64,000 bases of DNA from G963556115 sp963677015 (GTDB lineage Bacteria > Planctomycetota > SZUA-567), in contig OY781533.1 in assembly GCA_963677015.1 (NCBI GenBank), forward strand, positions 434,001 to 498,000, read 5' to 3'. The notes below the pieces were generated by a model. It ran no database searches. It was not told the origin of the DNA and worked only from the letters and a program-made list of their open reading frames with translations. A program made the translations under genes and the position numbers. Shown piece after piece: positions 35,284 to 44,326 of the stretch. Within the stretch, counting starts at the first letter, position 1, and every line of letters starts with the position of its first letter.

Positions 35284-37314
35284 GTGGGCTTTACGGATGA
35301 ATCGGGGAAAAAAGGGACACAGACTGTTGTAGAGGGTGAGAAATTGCCCATCTACCGGAGGAGTAATTCTGTTCGTTCCCGTCTTGACAGCAGAGGCCGG
35401 ATAAAATATGGTGATTACTGTATCCTCAATACTATTAACCGCGGCCCTGATGAAGAGCATAAACGCAAGGGTATGGGGCTAAGTTTAAAGTTTGTGCTGC
35501 CGGTAATACTGGTGTTTATTGTTGTTGTCGGGCTGTTTACGTATTTTATCGCCAGAACTTCGGTGGCGGCGATTGTGAATGAGATTTTAAAGAGCGGTCT
35601 GGCTGAGTCTACGGTGTTGTCCAATGTCGGTTCGATGATTATTGAAAAATCTGATCGAACTTTCTATCTGAAGGGCCCTAAAGGAAATTATGAACCCTGG
35701 CCGGTGGATTTGGGATTGATTTCCAAAGAAAACTTTTTGAAAAATATTACTGAATACCCTGAATCCGAGCTTCCGCCGACTGTTTCACCAGGATTCAGAA
35801 GGAATAGAGAAACTCTCTATGCCGCCAGAACCGGAGGGTTGCTCAAAGATATTATTACTTACCGTTCACTCGACGGTACTGTGCGGGATTCACAGACGGT
35901 GGCTGCATATATTGTCGTTACCAAGGATAAAGTTATTAAACGCTATACCCGTGATATTGATACGGGGTTCGCGGTTGAGCGTCCGAAAATGCTGCTCTTG
36001 GCCCGTTCTGAATCTGATATGGAGATTGATGATGGGAATGAAGGTATTCTGCCGATTAAACCCAGTGACTGGGTCAACAGTTATGCCGATATTTCGGAAT
36101 GTACTATTGGTGGCAGAAAGGTGGTTTTTGGGACAAAAGAGACGCCATGTATCGTTTATGGAGCGGTAGTGCGTTTTGATGGTTTGAGTACAGAGTCAAA
36201 GACTGAAAAAGGTAAGCAGATATTGGCGCTGGTCTTTAATACTCCGATATTTGATAGTAATAATTTTGAGGTTGGGCGGGCTATTATCGCGGTACGGGCT
36301 TCGCAGATTGTAGATAGATATAATAAAATTTATACGGTTTTTGCGCTTGAAGCACTGGTAGTGATAGCACTCTCGATTATAATAAGTTTTATTGTAAGTA
36401 TACGGGTGACCAGGCCAATAAAACTTTTGCTTGCAGATATGCGTATTGTCGCTTCGGGTGATCTTACGCATGAGACCCGTAGTTATGCGCATGACGAGAT
36501 TGGGATGATCGCCAGTGAGTTTAATCGTCTTACTCGGGTGCTGAAAATGGCATCTGAGAATGAGAAAAAGGCGCTGAAACTTGAGAGTGAGCTGAATATG
36601 GCCGGTGAAATTCAGTTCAAACTGTTGCCGACTAAATTACTGGAGATATCCGGTATTGATATATTTGCGGCGTATCAACCGGCAAAAGAGGTTGGAGGGG
36701 ATTATTATGATCTCTTTCAGATTGATGATACTCATTTTGGAATGGTCGTTGCCGATGTCTCTGGTAAGGGTGTTCCGGCGAGTATGGTAATGGCTACAAC
36801 CAGAACTATACTCCGTTTTGTTGCCAGGAATAATATTTCAACGGTCGATACGCTTGTTGAGACTAATTCAATGGTGGCGGCAGATATTAAGCGTGGAATG
36901 TTTGTTACTGCTTTGTATCTGGTATTTGATAGTGAAACGCAGAGTCTGGAGTGCGCCTCAGCCGGGCATAATCCGCTGGTACTGCACCGGCAGAACGGTG
37001 AAATTGAGCTGATTAATCCCAAGGGTATAGCCATTGGTTTTGATAAAGGTCCGATTTTTAACAACTCTCTGCAGAAGAGTACAATCAAGCTCCAGAGAGG
37101 AGATAGGGTTGTTCTGTATACAGATGGTATTGTTGAAGCAATGAATGAGGAGCGTCAGCATTATACCGATGAGCGGTTTTATGATTTCATCCGGGAGAAC
37201 AGCGAACTGGACAGCCATGGATTTGTGCATAAGCTGCTGGAAGATGTTGAAGAGCATCAGGGACGTATGGTTCAGCATGATGATATTACCGTACTGACCT
37301 TTAAAGCGTTATAG
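35284..37314 (+). CDS. Membrane sensor with HAMP and SpoIIE/RsbU-type PP2C phosphatase domain
   Basis: A 676-residue protein phosphatase. An N-terminal cytoplasmic stretch of about 68 residues precedes TM1 (about 69-91); a roughly 255-residue extracytoplasmic sensor region, TM2 (about 349-373), and a HAMP domain (about 376-425, TRPIKLLLADMRIVASGDL) follow. The PP2C domain (about 439-676) carries VGGDYYD, ADVSGKGVPASMVM and DDITVL with the metal-binding Asp residues. It should dephosphorylate the STAS protein encoded two genes downstream. The start is GTG at 35284 with a weak ribosome site. It is 17 bases upstream of the anti-sigma gene. Confidence 0.9.
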   Translation: MGFTDESGKKGTQTVVEGEKLPIYRRSNSVRSRLDSRGRIKYGDYCILNTINRGPDEEHKRKGMGLSLKFVLPVILVFIVVVGLFTYFIARTSVAAIVNEILKSGLAESTVLSNVGSMIIEKSDRTFYLKGPKGNYEPWPVDLGLISKENFLKNITEYPESELPPTVSPGFRRNRETLYAARTGGLLKDIITYRSLDGTVRDSQTVAAYIVVTKDKVIKRYTRDIDTGFAVERPKMLLLARSESDMEIDDGNEGILPIKPSDWVNSYADISECTIGGRKVVFGTKETPCIVYGAVVRFDGLSTESKTEKGKQILALVFNTPIFDSNNFEVGRAIIAVRASQIVDRYNKIYTVFALEALVVIALSIIISFIVSIRVTRPIKLLLADMRIVASGDLTHETRSYAHDEIGMIASEFNRLTRVLKMASENEKKALKLESELNMAGEIQFKLLPTKLLEISGIDIFAAYQPAKEVGGDYYDLFQIDDTHFGMVVADVSGKGVPASMVMATTRTILRFVARNNISTVDTLVETNSMVAADIKRGMFVTALYLVFDSETQSLECASAGHNPLVLHRQNGEIELINPKGIAIGFDKGPIFNNSLQKSTIKLQRGDRVVLYTDGIVEAMNEERQHYTDERFYDFIRENSELDSHGFVHKLLEDVEEHQGRMVQHDDITVLTFKAL

Positions 37315-37331
37315 AAGGGAAAAATTACACT

Positions 37332-37796
37332 ATGGGTAATATACGTTACGAAAAAGAGATGACCTGCAAGTGTGACACTAAAAATCTCGCTGAGATCAGA
37401 AAAATGATCCGAAATGCCGCTACCGAATTTTTCGGTGACAGTATGATTGTGGGAAAGGTTACCCTCGCAGTTGATGAGGCTGTAGCCAATGTAATGGAGC
37501 ATGCTTATACCGGAATGACAGAAGTTGGTTATGTCCATGTTCTGGTACGGGTTGAGGATCTTGATTTTATTGTCAAGGTAATTGATGAAGGCAAAAAATT
37601 CGATACAACCTCGATGACATCTATTGATATTCGAGAGGCGGTTAAAAATGGTCAGAAAAATGGTTATGGGATATATCTGATCCGGCAGGTTATGGATGAA
37701 ATTCATTATAATTATGTGAAGAATATAAAGAATGAATTGTGCATGATTAAGAAAATTGAGAGCGCTACGGCAGAAGAAGCTGAGGAGGTAGATTGA
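37332..37796 (+). CDS. Anti-sigma-factor-type serine kinase (RsbW/SpoIIAB-like ATPase)
   Basis: A 154-residue HATPase_c_2 protein. The N-box is LAVDEAVANVMEHAY and the G-box region is GYGIYLIRQVMDE. These kinases phosphorylate the STAS antagonist and, in many cases, bind a sigma factor or other target. GAAGGGA precedes the ATG at 37332. Its stop TGA overlaps the ATG of the STAS gene by one base. The target cannot be read from the sequence; no sigma gene is adjacent. Confidence 0.9.
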   Translation: MGNIRYEKEMTCKCDTKNLAEIRKMIRNAATEFFGDSMIVGKVTLAVDEAVANVMEHAYTGMTEVGYVHVLVRVEDLDFIVKVIDEGKKFDTTSMTSIDIREAVKNGQKNGYGIYLIRQVMDEIHYNYVKNIKNELCMIKKIESATAEEAEEVD

Positions 37797-38146
37797 TGGC
37801 GGAGCTAGAATTGGATATTGTCAGCAAAGATAACGGGATTGCCGTAATCCGGCTTGAAGGTTTTCTTGATGCGCATACTTTTGAAAAGCTTGACAATGTC
37901 CTGCAGGATCTTCTTGAGGAGAAGGTGGTCAATATAGCGGTTAACCTGAGTGATGTTGAGTATATTTCTTCCGCTGGTGCCGGTGTGTTTATTGGAGCGA
38001 TGGCTCAGGCTCAGGAAGTAGATGGTAATATTATACTTGTTAACCCTACTGAGAATGTGCATGAAGTCTTTGACCTGCTCGGTGTTTCGCAGATTTTTAC
38101 TATTCTTGATACTGATGAAGCCGCTGTAATGGCTCTTAGTAAGTAA
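37796..38146 (+). CDS. STAS-domain anti-anti-sigma factor
   Basis: A 116-residue single STAS domain. The switch serine lies in EYISSAGAGVFIGA, at Ser58 or Ser59. In partner switching the unphosphorylated form binds the kinase and frees its target; the kinase phosphorylates the serine and the SpoIIE-type phosphatase reverses it. GGAGG lies 7 bases before the ATG, and the ATG shares a base with the stop of the kinase gene, so expression is coupled. A terminator follows. Confidence 0.93.
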   Translation: MAELELDIVSKDNGIAVIRLEGFLDAHTFEKLDNVLQDLLEEKVVNIAVNLSDVEYISSAGAGVFIGAMAQAQEVDGNIILVNPTENVHEVFDLLGVSQIFTILDTDEAAVMALSK

Positions 38147-38172
38147 AGCGCTCGCGGTCTGTTTTTATTAAA

Positions 38173-38211
38173 AATAACGCTTCCTGTTTTTCAGGGAGCG
38201 TTATTTTATAT
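38173..38211 (+). terminator. Rho-independent terminator of the partner-switch operon
   Basis: A 14-bp stem with one G.T pair (AATAACGCTTCCTG at 38173-38186, CAGGGAGCGTTATT at 38192-38205) followed by TTATTTTATATT-type T-rich sequence. Confidence 0.85.
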
Positions 38212-38257
38212 TACTGCTTATAGGAAAAGCGGTTAATAGTATAGAGATAAAAAATGA

Positions 38258-38335
38258 CAGACTACTCCTGGGGGAGAGTAGTCTGACTCGGGAGGGGACG
38301 TTTTACCCGGTGCATTGCACACCAGCCAAAACGTC
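38258..38335 (-). other. Two successive hairpins downstream of the DUF5610-like gene
   Basis: The first is a 10-bp perfect stem (CAGACTACTC at 38258-38267, GAGTAGTCTG at 38276-38285). The second is an 8-bp stem (GACGTTTT at 38297-38304, AAAACGTC at 38328-38335) whose 23-base loop contains a smaller GGTGC/GCAC-type pairing. They lie just after the minus-strand stop at 38378. One may be the terminator; the double structure is more elaborate than usual. Confidence 0.5.
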
Positions 38336-38377
38336 GGGTACTACATACAAGATTATTTATAATACTTTATCTGCAGT

Positions 38378-39745
38378 TTATGCAGTTACATCCAGTGGAG
38401 ACACTTCCTGCTGCTCTTCAGCTTCGTCAGTGACATCCTGTGCTTCGGTATACTGAGGAATCTGATAACCTCTGTTAAAGTATTTATTATAGAGATCTTC
38501 CAGAGCATCTCCGGTCTCTTCAGCACTGTAGTAGGTAGTTGTTGAAGAGTAGTTCATTTCAAATACACTGCTGTAGGCTGAAAAATCAAATACTGGATCT
38601 TCAACCTCATCGCCTTCTTCGCCGTCTTTTGAACCGGTGGTTACAAAGTTATCCAGTCCGTCGAATACCAGTGAATGGGTTTCGTCAACTTCGTCAGCAG
38701 TTTCATCAGGCAGATCTCCGAGGATACCCAGTGCCTGATCAAAGCCTTTTTGTATAGCGGCTCCGATTACATCGGCAAAACTCTGTCTTGATTCTTCGGT
38801 GTTTCCACCTTCTTTATACTGTTCGCTGTTGCCGAAAAATCCTAGAGCAAAATCGAGAATTCTGTCTGCTGTAGCTTCCGGTGAGAAGTATTCTTCAAGA
38901 TCAGAGAACGGATCGGTTGAGTCTGTACTGTCACTGGCTCCGGTAATGCCGGATAGGAAGTCAAATGGATTAAAGCTGCTGTCATCATCACTGCTGTTTA
39001 CACTGCCTATTCCCATGAAGGAGAATGAACCCTTGAGACTGAAGCTGGTCTCCTGCATGGTCATGCCGTTTTCATCAGCAACTGCTATCATGGAACTGTA
39101 GCTGATTTCAAAGCTGGCAGTGTAAGAAACATAAGCGCTGCTGGCGCCGGATTCTGAGAGGTTACCGAGTCCAACTCCTTCAAGGAGAGCCTGGTTTAGT
39201 TTTTCTTTAAACTCTTCGAAAATGCTGGCTAGGCTGGTGGCTTCGTCTGCCTCTTCCTCTTCGGTTTCGGTAGTGACAACCCCTGATTCAGCTGCTTCTT
39301 CATCTTCTTCGGTAGCGTCGGTTTCAGCTGCTGCTGCTGCGTCAATTGCTTCCTGAGAAATAGAGGCGCTGTCTTCAGAGTCTGCTGTATCACCCTGTTC
39401 ACTCTTAACAAGGTCTGACTTTCGGGCTAGAAAATCGGCAAGCTTCTGCAGTTGCTTGTCTTCACTAAAATCATAATCCTCGTCATCACCGGCACGTTTC
39501 TCCGCTTTTTTCCAGACACTCTCAGGTAGTGAGTCGATGTCTTCATCTGTCATCCCTTTGTCCTTTAGGACGTTGGCGAATGCTTCACGTGCTGAAACCT
39601 GCTGAGAATCGTCTTCCTCAGTAGCTGTTGTACCTGTACTGGCTGAATCATCGGCAGCTGTAGAATTGGAGCTGGATGTTTTCCAGTAGCTGTTCATAAA
39701 ATTGACATTTGAAAAGATGCTGCTCTGGTTAATTCCGCTGAACAT
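38378..39745 (-). CDS. DUF5610-like acidic Ser/Asp/Glu-rich protein
   Basis: A 455-residue, very acidic, low-complexity protein. The N-terminal two fifths are Ser/Thr/Asp/Glu-rich. A segment SFEISYSSMIAVADENGMTM precedes the block YFSPEATADRILDFALGFFG and FADVIGAAIQKGFDQALGILG, then a helical DEVDETHSLVFDGLDNFV stretch, which together resemble the uncharacterised DUF5610 family. I chose the ATG at 39745, preceded by GGGAGG, over 39760. No signal peptide is seen. A link with motility or surface structures is only suggested by its likeness in composition to the other motility-type proteins here. Confidence 0.65.
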   Translation of the reverse strand: MFSGINQSSIFSNVNFMNSYWKTSSSNSTAADDSASTGTTATEEDDSQQVSAREAFANVLKDKGMTDEDIDSLPESVWKKAEKRAGDDEDYDFSEDKQLQKLADFLARKSDLVKSEQGDTADSEDSASISQEAIDAAAAAETDATEEDEEAAESGVVTTETEEEEADEATSLASIFEEFKEKLNQALLEGVGLGNLSESGASSAYVSYTASFEISYSSMIAVADENGMTMQETSFSLKGSFSFMGIGSVNSSDDDSSFNPFDFLSGITGASDSTDSTDPFSDLEEYFSPEATADRILDFALGFFGNSEQYKEGGNTEESRQSFADVIGAAIQKGFDQALGILGDLPDETADEVDETHSLVFDGLDNFVTTGSKDGEEGDEVEDPVFDFSAYSSVFEMNYSSTTTYYSAEETGDALEDLYNKYFNRGYQIPQYTEAQDVTDEAEEQQEVSPLDVTA

Positions 39746-40324
39746 AGTATTCCCTCCCATGGAAACTAGAATTCAATAGTTAAAATAAACAAAAACAATA
39801 TTACTTCTTTTCAACTTTTTTAAAGTAACCCCAATTACTGTAGAAAAGTTTATTGTACTGCTAATCAGAATTATGACCGGTGGTCAATATCCTGCCCCAT
39901 GCGAGTATTTACGGCAATAAATTATAAGACATTAGGAAAATAATAATTTTTTAAAAAAAAAGATTTTTTGCAAGTAAACGTGGGGTTTGGGAGTTATGAT
40001 GATTCCGGCGGGTAGACCTGTATAATAATTCAATATACGCCGGCAGAAATAAGCGTATGCTGGAAGTTCAGTGAAAATTGTCACTGGTGGTTATAAATTG
40101 GTCAAGATGGTTTTGAGTTATATATTGATGAAATTAATTACCTTTTACCGACTGCACTGGACTTTGATCTCGGTGTGTTTATAATGATTTATAATTATGG
40201 GCAATATCAAAGTTGTATTTTCTGATATTATTAATTACAATACTGCCTGAAAAGTAGCGTGCTGCTGTGGTGTTGCAGAAATATTTCAGGTCTTTTAACA
40301 TATCGTTGGTATAAAATAAATTAC
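39746..40324. other. Non-coding region between divergent genes
   Basis: About 580 bases with no supportable gene. A TATAAA sequence at 40310-40315 lies only nine bases before the hrpA ATG; no good -35 partner is seen. Confidence 0.5.
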
Positions 40325-43300
40325 ATGCAGGATTTAAAAGAAATAAAACAGGAACTGAGGTCATGTTTTGGAGCCGATGCGGCTAGAATGCTGCATCAGT
40401 TTTCACGGAAGCGGCGGCACAAAAGCGGTTTTGATTTTTCAGGTAAGATAAAAAAATCGCGGGAACTTCTGGACTGGCGCCGGGATAATGTGCCGGAAAT
40501 CGTATATCCTGATGATCTGCCGATAGTCGAGGCCAGAGATAAGATCAAAGCGGCGGTTGCGAGTAATCAGGTGGTGATAATTGCCGGAGAGACGGGTTCT
40601 GGTAAAACTACGCAATTACCTAAAATCTGCTTGGAGCTTGGACGCGGAATTAGTGGTTATATTGGTTGTACTCAGCCCAGACGGGTGGCGGCAGTCAGTA
40701 TCAGCAGCCGGGTAGCCGAGGAACTCGGAAGCAGGCAGGGTGAAGCGGTAGGTTATCAGGTGCGCTTTGATGAGAAGGTCAGCCATAAATCATATGTGAA
40801 GTTTATGACCGATGGTATTCTGCTGGCCGAGACCAGAGTTGACCCGGATCTTCTGGCATATGATACGCTGATTATTGATGAAGCGCATGAGCGTTCGCTC
40901 AATATTGATTTTATCCTTGGTTATCTCAAGCGGCTGTTGCCGCGTCGTCCTGATTTGAAGGTGATTGTCAGTTCTGCGACCCTTGAGGTCGAGCGTTTTG
41001 TCGAGTATTTCTCAGGTGCTGAGTCCATTATTGTTGAAGGCAGAACCTATCCTGTGGATGTTATTTACCAGCCGATAGAGAATGAGAATGCGCTATTGTC
41101 GGTACAGGTGGGCCGAGCCTATGAGTCGCTGATCTCGGAATTCGGCAATGGTGATGCGCTGGTCTTTATGAGTGGTGAACAGGAGATCAGGGAGACGGTA
41201 AATCATCTTGAACGTCGGCGGCTTGTTGGTGTTGAAGTGCTGCCGCTGTATGGCCGTCTGACTCCGGCAGAGCAGCAGCGGGTCTTCGCTCCCGGGGCGC
41301 AGCGTCGTATTATAGTCGCGACCAATGTCGCTGAGACCTCGGTGACTGTACCGCGGATACGCTATGTTATTGATGCCGGACAGGCTCGTATTAAACGATT
41401 TAACAGTAGAACCGGGGTGGAGTCACTCCAGGTGGAGTCGATTTCCAAAGCTTCGGCAGCGCAGCGCTGCGGTCGTTGCGGGCGTATTGGCCCGGGTATC
41501 TGCGTGCGCTTATACAGTGAGGATGATTTTGAATCCCGGGAGGAGTATACTGATCCTGAGATTAAACGTTCTTCACTTGCGGGGGTTATTCTGCAGATGA
41601 ACCTGCTGCGGCTTGGTAAAGTTGAGGATTTTCCTTTTATTCAGCCGCCGCCGGGGAATCTGGTGCGCGCCGGGTACAGTGAGCTTGAGGAGATCGGGGC
41701 GATATCTGAGGCTGGTGAGATCACCGCTGAAGGCAAGCGCATAGCCCGTCTGCCGATTGAACCTCGGTTTGGCAAGATGCTGCTGACAGCGTTGGAGTAT
41801 GGATGTCTGGATAAGATGCTGACGATTGTTTCCGGATTGTCTGTGCAGGACCCGAGGTTGCGCCCTGTTGATAAACAGGAGGATGCGGATCGGGCGCACG
41901 GAAGGTATCGTGACCGCTTTTCAGATTTCCTTTCCTGGCTTCATCTTTGGCGGGTTCTACAGCAGGAGCGGGAAAAAGCCGGCAGTAATAATAAGTTCAA
42001 TCGTTTCTGTAGGGATAATTTTTTAAGCTATCTCAGGTTGCGGGAATGGTTCAATACCAGAGCTCAGCTGGAGCAGGAACTGAGTAAGTATGGACATTCC
42101 AGGAGTGAGCCGCGCTATATTGAAAAGAAGAAGCTCGGAGTGAACGATATTCCTGAAGAGAACTTGCACCGGGCTCTGCTTTCAGGGCTTCTCAGTCATT
42201 GCGGCAAGTATCATGATGAGGATAAGGAATACCGCGGAGCCAAGGAGACCAGATATCTGATCTGGCCTGGTTCTGGACTCTCCGGAGAAAAACCGGAGTG
42301 GATAGTTGCTGCCGAGATAGTAGAGACCAGTAAAAAATTTGCTCGAACTGTAGCGAAAATAAAACCTGAGTGGCTGGAGGATGCGGCACTGCATCTGCTG
42401 AAAAGGAGTTATTCCGAACCGTTCTTTGATGAGAAGAGCGGCTGTGTCCGAGCCTTTATGAATGCGACGCTCTATGGTCTGCCGGTAGTAGAAAAGCGGC
42501 GGGTGCATTACGGGAGTATTGACCCGGAGAAATCGCGGGAGATATTTATTCGTGATGGCCTTGTTGGTATGAAGCTGCGCAGTCGGGTCCGGTTTTATAA
42601 GGCTAATGTCAGGCTTATAAATAGTGTTCAGGAAGAGCAGGATCGTATTCGCAGTAAAGAGTTGCTTGTTGACGCTAACGCGCTGTACGACTTTTATGAT
42701 AAGCGTCTGCCTAAAAATATTTATACTGAGAAGAATCTGCAGAAGTATGCCAGACGTGAAGAAGAGCGGGGCCGTAAAGCGCTATTTATGTGTGAGCAGG
42801 ATATTCTTCTTGAGAATAGATCCGGGTTGAGTAAGGATCTGTTTCCTGATAAATTCAAGGTTGGGGATTTTGAATTTCCACTTACTTATAAATTTGATCC
42901 GTCTGCGGCTGATGACGGGGTAAGCTGTACGATCCCCTTAGGGGTGCTGCCAAACTTGAACCCGGAGGAGTTTGAGTGGCTGGTGCCTGGACTTTGGGGT
43001 GAGAAGATCGCCGGTATGCTGCGCAGTCTGCCTCGGAGCTTGCGCCGGGAATTCAATCCGATACCTGACAGTGTTGAGCTTTTGCGGGGTAAGTTTCTGC
43101 GTCGGGGATCCGGCTTTACTACTACATTATGTGATCGCATTCGTGCGGAGTATGGGGTGAAACTGGAGCCGGAGGATTTCAGACCTGAGGAGCTGACGGC
43201 ATTTTTGCGGATGAATTTTATAATTATTGATTCAAGCTCCAAGGTTGTAGTCAGCGGCAGGGATCTTCCGGCTATTCAGCAGGAGTGTGCCGGTAAAAGC

Positions 43301-44212
43301 CGGAGTAATTTTGAAGCGGCATCGAAGGACAGGTATGAGAAAAAGTCGGTCTGTTCCTGGGATTTTGAACTTTTCAGTCCGCTGCGTCTGGCTGGAGGAG
43401 CTGTAGGTTATCTGGGGCTTAAGGATAATGTCAAGACGGTTTCACTCGAGGTTTTCTCAGCGGTGGAGCCGGCGCTACGCACTTCGCGCCGGGGAATAGC
43501 CAGACTGGCACTGAATATTCTGAATGTGCAGTGCCGGAGAATTATCAAGAGTCTGCCGGTAACCGAGCGCGGCTATATCTATTATGCGGCGATTGGCGGT
43601 GGTAAAGAACGGTTGCAGCAGGATATTCTTCTTGCGGCTGTACTTTATCTGCTGGGTCGTGAGAAAAAATTGCCGGATAATAAGGCTGAATTTGAGTCTT
43701 TCTGTGAAACCCTGCGCAGTAAGCTTTATGAGGTTTCGTATAATCTCGGGGGTGCGGTGCAGGAGGCGTTACTGGCGGTGGTTGACTTTATGCGTGAGAT
43801 TGAGGCGTTGAAGCCCAGCGGCATGAAGCGGGAGGCTCTGGAAGAGATCTACGCTCAGGTATCGCGCATGGTGTATAATGGTTTTGTCCGGGATGCCGGG
43901 GTAGAATATACGCCAGCTATAACCAGATATATAGCAGGTCTGCAGCTAAGAGTCAAGAAGCTTGAAGGAGCAGTACAGAAGGACCGTAAGCGGGCCCAGG
44001 AGATCAATCCGCTCTGGCAGCGCTGTCTGGAAGCGTTCTCAAAAATTCAGCAGGCCGGAGGTTATTCAGAATCATTGATTGAGTATCGCTGGATGCTTGA
44101 GGAGTATGCGGTATCACTCTTTGCGCAGGAGGTGGGTACAGCGTGTAAGATTTCGTTAAAACGTCTTGATGAGATTTGGAGGCTGGTGCTGCAGGATCTT
44201 GGGCAACTTTAG
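40325..44212 (+). CDS. hrpA: ATP-dependent RNA helicase HrpA (DEAH box)
   Basis: A 1295-residue DEAH-box helicase, matching the length of E. coli HrpA (1300), which acts in mRNA processing and ribosome-collision rescue. Motifs seen: Walker A GETGSGKTT (near residue 88), TQPRRVAA, DEAHERS (near 184), SSATLE, TNVAETSVTVP, and QRCGRCGR (motif VI). The helicase-associated and DUF3418-type C-terminal regions follow. The start is uncertain: ATG at 40325 begins the natural family N-terminus (MQDLKEI), but no ribosome site precedes it. A longer frame back to a GTG at 40259 is unlikely. Confidence 0.95.
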   Translation: MQDLKEIKQELRSCFGADAARMLHQFSRKRRHKSGFDFSGKIKKSRELLDWRRDNVPEIVYPDDLPIVEARDKIKAAVASNQVVIIAGETGSGKTTQLPKICLELGRGISGYIGCTQPRRVAAVSISSRVAEELGSRQGEAVGYQVRFDEKVSHKSYVKFMTDGILLAETRVDPDLLAYDTLIIDEAHERSLNIDFILGYLKRLLPRRPDLKVIVSSATLEVERFVEYFSGAESIIVEGRTYPVDVIYQPIENENALLSVQVGRAYESLISEFGNGDALVFMSGEQEIRETVNHLERRRLVGVEVLPLYGRLTPAEQQRVFAPGAQRRIIVATNVAETSVTVPRIRYVIDAGQARIKRFNSRTGVESLQVESISKASAAQRCGRCGRIGPGICVRLYSEDDFESREEYTDPEIKRSSLAGVILQMNLLRLGKVEDFPFIQPPPGNLVRAGYSELEEIGAISEAGEITAEGKRIARLPIEPRFGKMLLTALEYGCLDKMLTIVSGLSVQDPRLRPVDKQEDADRAHGRYRDRFSDFLSWLHLWRVLQQEREKAGSNNKFNRFCRDNFLSYLRLREWFNTRAQLEQELSKYGHSRSEPRYIEKKKLGVNDIPEENLHRALLSGLLSHCGKYHDEDKEYRGAKETRYLIWPGSGLSGEKPEWIVAAEIVETSKKFARTVAKIKPEWLEDAALHLLKRSYSEPFFDEKSGCVRAFMNATLYGLPVVEKRRVHYGSIDPEKSREIFIRDGLVGMKLRSRVRFYKANVRLINSVQEEQDRIRSKELLVDANALYDFYDKRLPKNIYTEKNLQKYARREEERGRKALFMCEQDILLENRSGLSKDLFPDKFKVGDFEFPLTYKFDPSAADDGVSCTIPLGVLPNLNPEEFEWLVPGLWGEKIAGMLRSLPRSLRREFNPIPDSVELLRGKFLRRGSGFTTTLCDRIRAEYGVKLEPEDFRPEELTAFLRMNFIIIDSSSKVVVSGRDLPAIQQECAGKSRSNFEAASKDRYEKKSVCSWDFELFSPLRLAGGAVGYLGLKDNVKTVSLEVFSAVEPALRTSRRGIARLALNILNVQCRRIIKSLPVTERGYIYYAAIGGGKERLQQDILLAAVLYLLGREKKLPDNKAEFESFCETLRSKLYEVSYNLGGAVQEALLAVVDFMREIEALKPSGMKREALEEIYAQVSRMVYNGFVRDAGVEYTPAITRYIAGLQLRVKKLEGAVQKDRKRAQEINPLWQRCLEAFSKIQQAGGYSESLIEYRWMLEEYAVSLFAQEVGTACKISLKRLDEIWRLVLQDLGQL

Positions 44213-44326
44213 GATTGAGCGGAAAACGCCACTGGATAAATGATTATCGATTTACTCTTGTGATGAAAGTATAAAGGATTACAATAATTAGTGGATCTTT
44301 AGTAATCTTTTTAGAAAGGCGCTGAA

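Noticed and set aside
39961..40000. Sigma-54-type promoter on the minus strand (CCCCACG-N5-TTGCA)
   Set aside because: The invariant GG of the -24 element is missing and the position is far from the DUF5610-like start.
40259..40324. GTG-initiated extension of hrpA by 22 residues
   Set aside because: No ribosome site, a Cys/Trp-rich sequence not found at the start of this family, while the ATG at 40325 gives the usual N-terminus.
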